From: Gemmatimonadota bacterium
Lineage (GTDB): Bacteria; Gemmatimonadota; Gemmatimonadetes; Longimicrobiales; Gaopeijiaceae
NCBI GenBank assembly: GCA_029879725.1
Contig: JAOUPR010000023.1
Location: forward strand, 1-46,498
DNA: 46,498 nt
Direction of reading: 5' to 3'
Part shown: positions 7,559 through 18,690 of the stretch, one piece after another
Position numbering within the stretch: position 1 is the stretch's first letter
Layout: every line of letters begins with the position of its first letter
Notes under the pieces: model-generated
What the model was told of the DNA's origin: nothing
Database searches by the model: none
The model's input: only the letters and a program-made list of their open reading frames with translations
Made by a program: the position numbers and the translations under genes

Positions 7559-9676
7559 TCAAGGCCGCGGCCCCTCTCCCCATACCAGCGTCTCCGCCCG
7601 GGCGTAGGGGACGAGCTCGGGGGCACCCTCGGGGTCGAGGGACAGATACATGTACGGGATTCGTTCCGGGTAGCGTGCCATCACGGCACGGTTCTCTGCG
7701 GGACCGAGGTCCCGCACGAACACGGGTCTGCCGTGCTCGGCTCCCGGGAGGTCGCCCTGCCAGATCAGAGGCGCCAGCGAGATCACCCCGCCCCGATCGG
7801 CCCGGGCTTCCCGTTCGCACTCCGGGGTCCACGGATCTGTACGGTCCACCTGGATCCGGTTGCCGGGAGAGATCTCGACGGCGGCGAGGTGCGCGGGGTA
7901 TCCCGGTAGCGGCCGGAAATCGGGTGCAGGTGGGGGACCGCCCTCCGGTGTGTCCCGGCCGAGTCGGACGGACACCCAACGCTGGATGGTGCAGGTATCG
8001 TTGCGGCGGAGAGCGGTTTCCAGGGAGTCGAGCCTCATTCCGCCGGCCTGCAACCGGGCGGCGATCCGTTCCTTCCACGATCCGTGGACGAACACCAGCG
8101 CACGTCCAGGACCTTCCGGTTCCGGGGTCGTCACGCGTTGGAGGGTGTCCGGTTCCCACCTGTAGCTCGCCGCCCGAAGCGAAGCGAGGTACGCGGCGGC
8201 GGGAAAGGAGGCGACGACACTCCACAGGACGATGGACGAGAGGCCGGGGAGCCGACGCGGCGCGCCTACGGCCGTGACGGGATCCGGGGTCGGGGTTCCG
8301 CGTAGCTCCGCCATGCCGAGGGTGGCCAGGAGGATCCAGGCCGGCGCCGCCTCGTAGAGCATCCTGGGTCCCAGGTGTGCGCCGTGGTGCCAGTAGAAGA
8401 AGTTCGCGGCCAGGGGGAGGGTGGCCCAGGCGACCAGGATTCCCGCACCCCGCGGAAGGGCGCGAGCCAGGACGAGATAGGCGGCGACGGCCGGGACGAT
8501 GGAGAGAGGGGTCTCCAGCAGGTGGAATCCCAGAGCGAGAAGATCGGTGGAGGTGTACCCGAGAGCCTCGAGCGGACCGTAGAGGTTGCCCCAGGGCTCC
8601 ACGTGGAATCCCAGGGCATGGGATTCCCCGAAGGCGGCGGAATATCCCAGGCGCAGAGGACGCCCGAAGAAGTGCCGGTTGTAGGCGCCCCATGCCACGG
8701 CGACGGGAAGTCCGCCCAGGACCGCTCCCGCCAGTCGGGTCGGGAGGTGTCCGAGCCGAGCCCCCTGGTCCTTCCACGCCGCCGCCCCCCAGACCCCCAG
8801 GGTGAACGCGCTTCCCAGGACGAGGCCGGTCCAGGGCCTGCTCGTGACCAGGAGCCCCATGGACACTCCGGCGGCCACGGACCAGCCCCACGCGCCGTCC
8901 CGGGCCTCCAGCGCCGTCCAGAGCGTGAGGGCGGCGAAGGCCGCGGCGGACACGTGGCTGAGGTACCCGCCGCCGAGGAGCACGACGAACGGACTCACCG
9001 CCACCAGAACGCTTCCCATCCGTGCCGTGGGAGCCCGGTCTCCCAACAGGCGGTGAGCGACCAGGGCGGTGCATCCGGCGAGGATCCCGGTGAGGATCGG
9101 TCCGACGAGCCAGGGAGCGCCCACGCGCACCCCCAGGGCCAGGAGAAGGAGGTGCAGTGGAGGATACTGGGACACCCACCCGGCATCGGTGAGGATCCCG
9201 TTGGGGACCATCCAGGCGGCGGCCGGGTCCGGGTACGCTCCCGACAGCCGGCCTTCGGCGAGGAAGCGCGCGTGCAGGAGGGACGTCATTTCGTCCGCCA
9301 GGGTGGGGTGTCCCCGGAAGACGAAGAGAGCGCCCGCCAGGGCGAGCCCCGTCGCGAGAACCGAAACGAAGGCGGTCCAGGCGCGCGGACCCGGGCTGCT
9401 CACGGCGCGCGACAGGCGATTCAGCGCGGTATCGAGGTGGATGCGGGGCACGAGGATGGCCAGCACGAGGCCGCACCCCGCCACCAGGACCATCCCCAGC
9501 CAGGTGGTGGCGAGGTTCGACTCGGCGATGGCCAGGGCTTCCCGCCCGGGTCCCCCGGTCTCCGGGTTGTCGAGGAGGCGAAACACCGGTGTGAGCGTCA
9601 AGACCAGAAGGACCGTCCCCAGGAGGATCCGTGCGAGGCGTTCCGTGACGGGGACTCGCGCTCCGGTGGTCTTCAT
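7559..9676 (-). CDS. GT-C type membrane glycosyltransferase (ArnT/PMT-like)
   Basis: A polytopic membrane protein of 705 residues starting MKTTGARVPVTERLARIL, with a hydrophobic first segment and roughly ten more membrane segments over the first ~500 residues. After the second or third segment, PTLADEMTSLLHARFLAEGRL carries the Asp-Glu pair of the first periplasmic loop. That acidic pair is typical of GT-C enzymes, which transfer sugars from polyprenyl-phosphate donors. A soluble C-terminal domain of about 190 residues follows, probably periplasmic. Donor and acceptor cannot be told from sequence. It lies next to a divergent GT2 glycosyltransferase, suggesting a role in surface glycans. The frame extends upstream of the chosen ATG without family resemblance. 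Confidence 0.7.
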   Translation of the reverse strand: MKTTGARVPVTERLARILLGTVLLVLTLTPVFRLLDNPETGGPGREALAIAESNLATTWLGMVLVAGCGLVLAILVPRIHLDTALNRLSRAVSSPGPRAWTAFVSVLATGLALAGALFVFRGHPTLADEMTSLLHARFLAEGRLSGAYPDPAAAWMVPNGILTDAGWVSQYPPLHLLLLALGVRVGAPWLVGPILTGILAGCTALVAHRLLGDRAPTARMGSVLVAVSPFVVLLGGGYLSHVSAAAFAALTLWTALEARDGAWGWSVAAGVSMGLLVTSRPWTGLVLGSAFTLGVWGAAAWKDQGARLGHLPTRLAGAVLGGLPVAVAWGAYNRHFFGRPLRLGYSAAFGESHALGFHVEPWGNLYGPLEALGYTSTDLLALGFHLLETPLSIVPAVAAYLVLARALPRGAGILVAWATLPLAANFFYWHHGAHLGPRMLYEAAPAWILLATLGMAELRGTPTPDPVTAVGAPRRLPGLSSIVLWSVVASFPAAAYLASLRAASYRWEPDTLQRVTTPEPEGPGRALVFVHGSWKERIAARLQAGGMRLDSLETALRRNDTCTIQRWVSVRLGRDTPEGGPPPAPDFRPLPGYPAHLAAVEISPGNRIQVDRTDPWTPECEREARADRGGVISLAPLIWQGDLPGAEHGRPVFVRDLGPAENRAVMARYPERIPYMYLSLDPEGAPELVPYARAETLVWGEGPRP

Positions 9677-9872
9677 GACGATGCGGGACAGGGCGTGTGC
9701 ATCCCCCAATGTGGAACACCCGCCGCCCGACGCACCACCCCCGGCCGGTGGGCCCGGTGGACGCCATGGGGTGGCCCCGCCGGGACGATGCCGCATACTG
9801 AGGGGTCGACCACGCGGCGGCCGGTAGCGTCGGCGCCCCTACGTCCGAGACATCACGTCCGGGAGATCGTCC

Positions 9873-10883
9873 GTGCCCAATCCACCCCTCTCCGTCCTCC
9901 TCCCCGTCCGCGACGGCGCCGTTCACCTGGGCGACGCCATCGCCTCGATGGAAGGACAGGTCGATCCCGACTTCGAGGTCCTGGCGGTGGACGACGGGTC
10001 CGAAGACGGTACGCACGACCTCCTGCGGGAATGGGCCGCGCGGGACCGGCGGGTCCGGGTCGTCCGTACCGGGCCCTCGGGAATCGTATCCGCGCTGGAA
10101 CGGGCCCGCGCGCTCGCCCGGGGAGATCTGCTGGCCCGCATGGACGCCGACGACGTGGCTCACCCCCGGCGTTTCGCCCTCCAGCGCGAGTTCATGGCCG
10201 GACGGGCCGAGGTCGCTCTGTGCGGGTGCGGGGTCGAGTACTTCCCCGCGGAAGCTCTGGGGGAGGGTGCGCGCCGGTACGAGGAGTGGATCAACGCCTC
10301 CCTCACCCACGAGGAGATGGAGCGGGAGATCTTCGTGGAGTGCCCGGTGGCCCACCCGACCTGGGTCATGAGGGCGGAGACGGTGGACCGGGTGGGTGGG
10401 TACCGCGACGCGGGGTGGCCGGAGGACTACGACCTCCTCCTCCGCCTGTGGGCCGCCGGGGGGAGGCTGGGGAAGGTTCCGGAAGTGCTCCTGAAGTGGC
10501 GCGAAGGCCCGCACCGGCTCTCCCGCACGGGACGCCGCTACACGCAGGACGCCTTCCGTCGCTGCAAGGCCCACCACCTCGTAGCCACCGTCGTTCCGGA
10601 GGACAGGCCCGTGGTCGTGTGGGGCGCGGGGCCGGTGGGGAAAGGCTTTTCACGGGCGTTGAGGCGCCTCGGGCGGGCGCCCACCGCCTTCGTCGAAGTG
10701 GATCCGAGGAAGATCGGGCAGGAGATCCACGGTGCCCCGGTGGTGGATACCGAAGGCGGTCTGGCGCGCCGTGGGGCCTTCCATCTCGCGGCGGTGGCGG
10801 GGCCGGGACCACGCGCCAGGGTGAGGGGTCTTCTGGAGGGGGCGGGATTTCTGGAAATGCGGGACTTCACCGCGGTGGCCTGA
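9873..10883 (+). CDS. Family 2 glycosyltransferase with C-terminal Rossmann-like domain
   Basis: The first ~240 residues are a GT-A fold family 2 glycosyltransferase: LSVLLPVRDG start, DDGSEDGT nucleotide site, the metal-binding DADD at 91-94, and WPEDYDLLLRLW carrying the likely catalytic acid. From about residue 247 a second domain begins with VVVWGAGPVGKGFSRALRRLG, a glycine-rich dinucleotide-type loop. It continues with FVEVDPRKIGQEIHGAPVV, resembling the N-terminal domain of PglD-type sugar acetyltransferases and related Rossmann modules. The start is GTG, preceded by GGGAG at a good distance. Substrate unknown. It diverges from the GT-C gene across 196 bases that hold no other gene. Confidence 0.85.
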   Translation: MPNPPLSVLLPVRDGAVHLGDAIASMEGQVDPDFEVLAVDDGSEDGTHDLLREWAARDRRVRVVRTGPSGIVSALERARALARGDLLARMDADDVAHPRRFALQREFMAGRAEVALCGCGVEYFPAEALGEGARRYEEWINASLTHEEMEREIFVECPVAHPTWVMRAETVDRVGGYRDAGWPEDYDLLLRLWAAGGRLGKVPEVLLKWREGPHRLSRTGRRYTQDAFRRCKAHHLVATVVPEDRPVVVWGAGPVGKGFSRALRRLGRAPTAFVEVDPRKIGQEIHGAPVVDTEGGLARRGAFHLAAVAGPGPRARVRGLLEGAGFLEMRDFTAVA

Positions 10884-10920
10884 TCGCCCGGAAACCCTTG
10901 CGCCACTTTGCTTTTCCGGG

Positions 10921-10949
10921 TTGCTGAATACCCCCGAAAAGGGTTATTT
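10921..10949 (+). promoter_or_regulatory. Candidate promoter upstream of gyrA
   Basis: TTGCTG and TTATTT separated by 17 bases give a sigma-70-like -35/-10 pair in the least GC-rich part of the 278-base gap before gyrA. If it is used, the transcript would start near 10957 and carry a leader of about 205 bases. I see no conserved riboswitch or gene in that leader. Found by eye; weak evidence by itself. Confidence 0.4.
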
Positions 10950-11161
10950 TCCCCCGGTTGGGATCCATCGTGCGAAGCACGCCGCCGCACCGCTGGTCTC
11001 CCCCCCGTGCGCCCTCCCGGATCCGCCTTTCGTGTTCCCCGGGGTGCGCCCGTACGACGAAGGTGCCGCCCGACGCTCCGAGAGGGAGTCGGGACGCCCC
11101 GCGGTGATGACCGGGAAGCCGACATGCGGGGCTTCTGAATAGATCCGGGAAGGACACAGGA

Positions 11162-13674
<2,513 letters not shown>

Positions 13675-13678
<4 letters not shown>

Positions 13679-14649
13679 CCGCCGACCTCCAGGGCCAGGG
13701 GTTGGTCGGGCTGCGGGAGATCGAGGCGGCCTCCCAACGGTTGGCGGGGGTCGCCGTGCGAACTCCCCTCCTTCCGGCCGACGCGCTCTCGGAGGTCGTG
13801 GGCGCCGACGTGCGCCTGAAATGCGAGAACCTCCAGCGTGCCGGGTCCTTCAAGATCCGGGGAGCCTACAACTTCGTCTCCCAGATTCCCGAAGAGCGGG
13901 TGCGCAACGGGATCATCACGTACTCCTCCGGGAACCATGCCCAGGCCGTGGCGCTGGCGGCGAAGCTGAAGGGCGTTCGGTCCGTGGTGGTCATGCCCAC
14001 CACGTCGCCTGCCGTGAAACGGGAGGGCGCCAAGCGTCTGGGCGCCGAGGTCGTTCTCGAAGGCACCACGTCCGTGGAGCGGAAGGCCCGCGCGGAGGCC
14101 ATCGCCGAGGCGGAAGGGTTGGAGATGGTGCCGCCCTTCGACCACAGGCACATCATCGCGGGGCAGGGCACCGTGGGGCTGGAGATCGCCCGGGAGTGGG
14201 AGGGCGTGGATCTGGTGCTGGCGCCCATCGGAGGCGGAGGGCTGGCCAGCGGCGTGGCGGCGGCGGTCAAGCGGATGATTCCTTCGGCGCGGGTGGTGGG
14301 CGTCGAGCCGGCCGGGGCGGCCTCCATGCGGGCGGCCCTGGATGCCGGCGAGCCCACCATGCTGAGCCGCATCGACACCATCGCCGACGGTTTGGCGCCG
14401 GTGATCGCGGGGCGACTCACCTTCGAGCACGCGCGTGAGCTCTTCGACGACGTGGTCACCGTGGACGACGAGGCCATCGTGGAGGCCACCAAGCTCCTCC
14501 TCCACCGCCACAAGTTGGTCGTGGAGTTCAGCGGCGCGGCCACCACGGCGGCCCTGCTCTCGGGCGCGGTGGATCATCGCGGGGGGCGGGTGGCCGTGGT
14601 GATCAGCGGTGGGAACCTCGACCCATCCCTCCTCTCCCGGTTGGCTTGA
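13675..14649 (+). CDS. Threonine ammonia-lyase, short catabolic type (or serine racemase/dehydratase)
   Basis: Fold-type II PLP enzyme of 324 residues. The Schiff-base Lys is K60 in [12 protein letters not shown]. The PLP-phosphate loop is GGGGLASG, and the C-terminal SGGNLD is typical of threonine dehydratase and serine racemase. The ACT regulatory domain of biosynthetic IlvA is absent, so it resembles TdcB-type enzymes giving 2-oxobutyrate and ammonia from threonine. Serine dehydration or racemisation cannot be excluded from sequence. The GTG start overlaps the gyrA stop (GTGA), and the stop overlaps the next gene's start. Confidence 0.85.
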
Positions 14650-15590
14650 ACACCTCCCTCACCTCCGTCCCCGGTATCCGGGTCGGCCACGCGCGGTCGG
14701 CGGACGGCGCCACCGGCTGCACGGTGGTTCTGGGCCCTTTCCGGGGGGCGGTGGAGATCCGGGGGCTGGCCACGGGAACGCGGGAGATGGACGCTCTGTC
14801 ACCTCATCACCTCGTCGAGACGGTGGACGCGGTACTCCTCACCGGCGGTTCGGCGTTCGGCCTCGCCGCCGCGGATGGAGTCATGTCGTGGCTCGCGGAG
14901 CGGGGGCGGGGTTTCCCCACCGGTGTGACTCCCGTGCCCATCGTGCCGGCCGCGGTGATCTTCGATCTGACGCCCGGTGGCCCGCGTCCCGATGCGACCA
15001 TGGGTTCGGGGGCGTGTGACGACGCCACCGACGATCCGGTGAGGGAAGGCCGGGTCGGCGCCGGGTCCGGCGCCACCGTGGGGAAGCTGGCGGGTCCCGC
15101 CGGCGCCGCCCCCGGTGGGGTGGGGAGTTGGGCCGTGTCCGTGGGGGCCCATCGGGTGGGCGCCCTGGCCGTGGTGAACGCGTTGGGAGACGTGCGCGAC
15201 GCCGAGGGGAGGATCATTGCGGGAGCGCGAGATCCCGCGGGTGAGGTCGTGGACTCGATGACGTTGCTCGCCTCCGGGAAGCCGGGGCCCTCCGGAGGAG
15301 GCCTCCCCGGGGTCACTCCGGGAACGAACACCACGCTGGCCGTGGTCGCCACCGACGCGCCGGTTTCCCGCACCGACCTCGGGAGGGTGGCCCGCATGGC
15401 CGCCAACGCCATGGCCCGGCGCATCACTCCCGTGCACACTCCGTTCGACGGAGACGTGGTCATGGCGCTGTCCACCCATACCGATACCGCCGCCGCCGCG
15501 GATCCGGCCTGGCTGACGGCTCTCGGCGCGGCGGCGCAGGAGGCACTGGAAGAAGCCATCGTTCGAGCAGTCACCCAGGGAAGATCATGA
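14646..15590 (+). CDS. P1 family peptidase (DmpA/NylC-like, self-processing)
   Basis: N-terminal-nucleophile hydrolase of 314 residues. Its precursor is expected to cut itself into alpha and beta chains, exposing a Thr or Ser nucleophile. Family landmarks are VPGIRVGHARSADGATGCTV at the start, LTGGSAFGLAAADGV, and PGTNTTLAVVATDAP. The likely processing site is N228/T229. Members are aminopeptidases or omega-amidases. No signal peptide is seen. The start appears to be TTG overlapping the previous stop (TTGA); no better ATG or GTG fits the conserved N-terminus. The stop overlaps the following gene (ATGA). Confidence 0.88.
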   Translation: MNTSLTSVPGIRVGHARSADGATGCTVVLGPFRGAVEIRGLATGTREMDALSPHHLVETVDAVLLTGGSAFGLAAADGVMSWLAERGRGFPTGVTPVPIVPAAVIFDLTPGGPRPDATMGSGACDDATDDPVREGRVGAGSGATVGKLAGPAGAAPGGVGSWAVSVGAHRVGALAVVNALGDVRDAEGRIIAGARDPAGEVVDSMTLLASGKPGPSGGGLPGVTPGTNTTLAVVATDAPVSRTDLGRVARMAANAMARRITPVHTPFDGDVVMALSTHTDTAAAADPAWLTALGAAAQEALEEAIVRAVTQGRS

Positions 15591-16270
15591 AACGCCTCCT
15601 CCTCTTCGACATCGACGGGACGCTGGTGGCGGGTGGCCCCGCCAAGGACGCCTTCCACCAGGCCATGCTGGAGACCTTCGGGACCGCCGGGGCCATCGAC
15701 GGGCACAGCTTCGCCGGGAAGACGGATCCGCAGATCGCCCGGGAGCTCCTTCACGGCGTGGGGATGCCCGACCCGGACATCGAAGCCGGGTTGCCCCGCC
15801 TGTGGGGCCTCTACCTCGGATACCTCGAGGAACGGCTTGTGGCCCGCCCCATGGACGTGCTTCCCGGTGTGGACGCCCTCCTGGGCGCGCTGGGCAAGCT
15901 TCCCGAGGTGGCGTTGGGTCTGCTCACGGGAAATATCCAGGACGGTGCCCATCTCAAGCTCCGCTCCGCGGGGCTCCACTGGCACTTTTCCATGGGGAGC
16001 TTCGGATCCGACCACGAAGAGCGGGATGAGCTCCCGGCCATCGCGCTGCGGCGGGCGGAGGAGACGTGGGGCGTCACGTTCCACCCCGACGACGTGTTCG
16101 TGGTGGGAGACACGCCCCGGGACGTCCAATGTGGCCGGAAGGAGGGAACGCGGACCCTCGCGGTGGCCACCGGACGGTACGATGCCCGGTCACTCTGGGA
16201 GGCGGGAGCCGACCAGGTTCTGGAGGACCTGAGCGACACGGGGACGGTGGTTTCCATCCTCGCGGGTTGA
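15587..16270 (+). CDS. HAD-superfamily hydrolase, phosphoglycolate phosphatase-like
   Basis: A 227-residue HAD phosphatase. Motif I is LLFDIDGTL with nucleophile D8 and acid D10, motif II is LLTGN, and motif IV is VVGDTPRDVQCGR. An alpha-helical C1 cap lies between motifs I and II (about 15-85). This arrangement is that of Gph/PGMB-type phosphatases, but the substrate cannot be assigned. The ATG overlaps the peptidase stop (ATGA), ending the gyrA-led run. Confidence 0.85.
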   Translation: MKRLLLFDIDGTLVAGGPAKDAFHQAMLETFGTAGAIDGHSFAGKTDPQIARELLHGVGMPDPDIEAGLPRLWGLYLGYLEERLVARPMDVLPGVDALLGALGKLPEVALGLLTGNIQDGAHLKLRSAGLHWHFSMGSFGSDHEERDELPAIALRRAEETWGVTFHPDDVFVVGDTPRDVQCGRKEGTRTLAVATGRYDARSLWEAGADQVLEDLSDTGTVVSILAG

Positions 16271-16381
16271 GACGAGGGACGGGCCGGGTTGATCGGATCG
16301 CCCGCCCGGAGCATTTTCGGTGACCCGGGAGCTTCCCGGTGAGGAATCGTACGCCGGCGTCGTCCGGCTCAATGGAGGGGG

Positions 16382-17137
16382 ATGCGACAGGTGTCTACCA
16401 GGAGCGAAGAGCGGCGGAAAGCCCGGCAGGGTGGTGGGTCGGACATGACCCGATTCTACTGGGTCCTGGCCGCCGTGGCCGTGGTGGGGATGATCGTGGT
16501 GGGGTACGGGCTGAGCGGCGGCGGGAGTGCCGCCACCGAGCCCGTGGACCTCGCGGGAGTCGAGGAGGACATGGGCGCTCTGATCTCGCTCGCGCAGGGG
16601 ATCACCCTCGGGGACGAGAACGCGCCCCTGACCATCGCCGAGTTCGGGGACTACCAGTGCCCCGGGTGCCGTGAGTTCTCCCTGGGCGTGAAGCCCCAGT
16701 TGGACTTCGCCTTCGTGCAGAAGGGGCTGGTGAAGTTCGTGTTCTACGACTTCCCCCTCATCTCCATCCACGCCCACGCATTCCTCGCTGCGCGGGCTTC
16801 GCGGTGTGCCTTGGACCAGGGGAAGTACTGGGAGTACCACGAGGCGCTGTTCACCAACCAGTCGCGCTGGGCGGGGATGTCCGAGGTGGTGGGCACGTTC
16901 GTGGGCTATGCCGGGGAGGTCGGCATGGACGAGGACGAGTTCGGCACGTGCCTGCGCAGTGACAAGTACGCGGACGTGGTGACGGCCAACATGCGCCTCG
17001 CCATGGAGCTGGGGCTCACGGGCACCCCGACCGTCATGGTGAGCCAGGGCCAGGGGATGGCGCGGCGGGTGCAGCGCTACGACTTCCCCTCGATCCAGGC
17101 GGTGGTGGAAGAGATGCTCGCCCAGGGTGGGAACTGA
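16382..17137 (+). CDS. DsbA-family thiol-disulfide oxidoreductase, membrane-anchored
   Basis: A 251-residue protein with a basic N-terminus, one membrane segment at about 25-44 (FYWVLAAVAVVGMIVVG) and a thioredoxin-fold domain outside. The active site is CPGC at C93/C96 in FGDYQCPGCREF. The cis-Pro loop is GTPTVMV. This is the exported DsbA/BdbD-like family that introduces disulfides or relays electrons. The partner VKOR gene follows 21 bases later and would reoxidise it. The start is uncertain: ATG at 16382 sits only three bases after GGAGG; GTG at 16391 or ATG at 16445 are alternatives that keep the anchor. Confidence 0.88.
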   Translation: MRQVSTRSEERRKARQGGGSDMTRFYWVLAAVAVVGMIVVGYGLSGGGSAATEPVDLAGVEEDMGALISLAQGITLGDENAPLTIAEFGDYQCPGCREFSLGVKPQLDFAFVQKGLVKFVFYDFPLISIHAHAFLAARASRCALDQGKYWEYHEALFTNQSRWAGMSEVVGTFVGYAGEVGMDEDEFGTCLRSDKYADVVTANMRLAMELGLTGTPTVMVSQGQGMARRVQRYDFPSIQAVVEEMLAQGGN

Positions 17138-17158
17138 GCCGCTCGCGGGGCCGATGAC

Positions 17159-17623
17159 ATGACCGCCGACCTCCGTCCGCCCGCCAACAGAATGGCCATC
17201 GCGCTCCTCTCGCTGGCAGGAGCGTTCGTGGCCTTCTACCTCTTCGCCCACGCCCTCGGGTGGACAGGACCCATCGTCTGCGGCGTGGGCGATTGCGCCA
17301 CCGTGCAGGCGAGCTCCTACGCCAAGGTGGGACCGATCCCGGTGGCGGCCATCGGACTGGCCGGGTACATGTTCCTTCTCGGGATGGCTCTGCTCGGCCT
17401 CCAGCCGGCCTACGCGGCTTCGCGGGTGGTGAGTGGAGCGCTGGTGGCCGCGTCGTCGGTGGCGTTGGCGTTCTCGGCGTACCTGACGTACCTGGAGGCG
17501 GCGGTGATCCACGCATGGTGCCAGTGGTGTGTGGTGTCGGCCATCCTCGTCGTTCTGATCTTTCTCTTCAGCCTCCCCGAGGTCGGGCGGTTGAGGCAGT
17601 CCCCAGCCCGAGGGCATCCATGA
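17159..17623 (+). CDS. Vitamin K epoxide reductase (VKOR) family protein
   Basis: A 154-residue integral membrane protein with about four helices. It carries the VKOR cysteine pairs: C41 and C46 in the loop CGVGDCATVQ, and the quinone-side CxxC at C121/C124 (WCQWC). The conserved Ser/Gly-rich stretch ASSYAKVGPIPVAAIGLAGY is present. Bacterial VKORs pass electrons from a DsbA partner to quinones, replacing DsbB; the DsbA-like gene directly upstream fits that role. Unlike many bacterial homologues, no thioredoxin domain is fused, as expected when the partner is separate. The stop overlaps the next ATG by four bases. Confidence 0.92.
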   Translation: MTADLRPPANRMAIALLSLAGAFVAFYLFAHALGWTGPIVCGVGDCATVQASSYAKVGPIPVAAIGLAGYMFLLGMALLGLQPAYAASRVVSGALVAASSVALAFSAYLTYLEAAVIHAWCQWCVVSAILVVLIFLFSLPEVGRLRQSPARGHP

Positions 17624-17820
17624 GCAAGAAATCGAATCTCAAGGTCCGCCTCCTGTTCGCCGACGGCGGTGCCTTCCATCACGAGGACGTGGAGATTCCG
17701 TCGGCGTCCATGAAGGGATACGACCGGATCATCGACTGCGTGCGCGAGGACGAGGCGGTGTTGAAGCGCATCTACGTGGACGTGGACCGCCTGTGCGCCG
17801 CCTACCTCATCGACGAGTAG
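17620..17820 (+). CDS. Small conserved-looking hypothetical protein, 66 residues
   Basis: An ORF starting MSKKSNLKVRLLFADGGAFHHE, with ATG overlapping the VKOR stop (ATGA), so it appears translationally coupled to the disulfide pathway genes. It has an alternating beta-rich start, an acidic middle (DCVREDEAVLKRIYVDVDRL) and two Cys, at residues 40 and 59. There is no membrane segment or signal peptide. I do not recognise the family and assign no function. Its last 14 bases overlap the end of the convergent DUF402 gene. Confidence 0.7.
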   Translation: MSKKSNLKVRLLFADGGAFHHEDVEIPSASMKGYDRIIDCVREDEAVLKRIYVDVDRLCAAYLIDE

Positions 17821-18349
17821 GCGTTCGACCCAGGCAGCGGCTCAGTGGCCACTCCCCGACCACGGGGGGTGGCCACGTTCCGTTTCGGGCTTCCTCCAGG
17901 AGCGCCCGCGCTTCCTCTTCGGCTCGCTCGGACGTCTCCGCGTCGATCCATCCCCTGGTCACGGCCTCCCGGAATTCGTCTTCGTCCAGGAGCTGGACGG
18001 CCCCGTCCGGAGGCAGCCAGACGTCCAGGAACAGATCGGTGGTGTGCCACGTTCCGTCGGGATCCATACGCGCCGGCGTAAGGATGTTGGCGTAGACCCC
18101 CGAGAAGGTCCCGTCGGCACGGTGGAAGAGGCCGATGTCGTGCCATGCGCCCGGAAAGGTGAACCAGACCACGGACGAGCCTTCCTCCAGCACGATCTCC
18201 CCGTTCACCCTCATGGGCGGGTGGAATTCGATGGACTCGGCCAGCGTGACCACGACGTCGGCACGACGCAGGACCACTCCCTGGTCGAATATCTGGAGAC
18301 GGTCCGGGGGGCGGTGGTAGTGGATGCGGACGCGGCCGGGCATGGTCAT
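17807..18349 (-). CDS. DUF402 domain protein
   Basis: A 180-residue protein starting MTMPGRVRIHYHRPPDRLQIF. The DUF402 core (about 45-135) includes SVVWFTFPGAWHDIGLFHRADGTFSGVYANILTP and the acidic DLFLDVWLPPDG, where family members bind divalent metal. Characterised relatives are nucleoside phosphatases or RNA-linked FAU-1 homologues; which activity applies here is unknown. A charged C-terminal helix follows. The ATG overlaps the preceding CoxI-domain gene stop by four bases, placing it last in the fadJ-led run. Its 3' end overlaps the convergent 66-residue gene by 14 bases. Confidence 0.8.
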   Translation of the reverse strand: MTMPGRVRIHYHRPPDRLQIFDQGVVLRRADVVVTLAESIEFHPPMRVNGEIVLEEGSSVVWFTFPGAWHDIGLFHRADGTFSGVYANILTPARMDPDGTWHTTDLFLDVWLPPDGAVQLLDEDEFREAVTRGWIDAETSERAEEEARALLEEARNGTWPPPVVGEWPLSRCLGRTPTRR

Positions 18350-18690
18350 CGTTCGCCGGAAGCGGCGGATACCTTCTCGACGAACACGTCCATCACTCCT
18401 CCACACACGGCGGGACTCCAGGAGAGGAGATCTTCCGTAAGATCCACCGGGACGCGTTCGGGGCGGCCGGTTTCCAGGACCCGATAGGCGGCCTCGACCA
18501 CCTCGCCCTCCCCGCACCCACCGCCCACCGTGCCCGTGAGGCCGAGCTCCGGATCCACCACCATCCGGGCTCCGGCCTTCCGTGGCGTGGATCCCCTGGT
18601 GGATATGACCGTGGCGAGAACGCACGGGCGCCCCTCGCGGCGAGCCCGCTCCAACGCCTCGTGGATGGCCTGGTGGTCCTGGGGCGTCAC
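18346..18690 (-). CDS. XdhC/CoxI-domain protein, stand-alone N-terminal domain
   Basis: A 114-residue protein consisting only of the XdhC_CoxI domain: VLATVISTRGSTPRKAGARMVVDP, then GTVGGGCGEGEVVEAAYRVLETG, and a terminal CGGVMDVFVE with the conserved CGG. XdhC/CoxI proteins bind and sulfurate or insert the molybdenum cofactor of xanthine dehydrogenase- or CO dehydrogenase-type enzymes. It overlaps by four bases (GTGA) the upstream gene, which holds a Rossmann XdhC domain. The two together provide the full set of modules. No molybdenum hydroxylase gene lies in the window. Confidence 0.85.
   Translation of the reverse strand: MTPQDHQAIHEALERARREGRPCVLATVISTRGSTPRKAGARMVVDPELGLTGTVGGGCGEGEVVEAAYRVLETGRPERVPVDLTEDLLSWSPAVCGGVMDVFVEKVSAASGER

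Noticed and set aside
4516..7626. A 1036-codon open frame antisense to uvrA
   Set aside because: Its composition (very rich in Arg, His, Gly, Val) mirrors the third-position G/C of uvrA on the other strand. Only its last 26 codons are considered real, as the his leader peptide.
7512..10577. A 1021-codon minus-strand frame across the two glycosyltransferase genes
   Set aside because: It overlaps the clearly better GT-C frame and the antisense of GT2, and has no recognisable domain; a GC-rich shadow frame.
10887..10920. Inverted repeat CCCGGAAA / TTTCCGGG after the GT2 gene
   Set aside because: Possible GT2 terminator, but the loop is 18 bases and no T-run follows.
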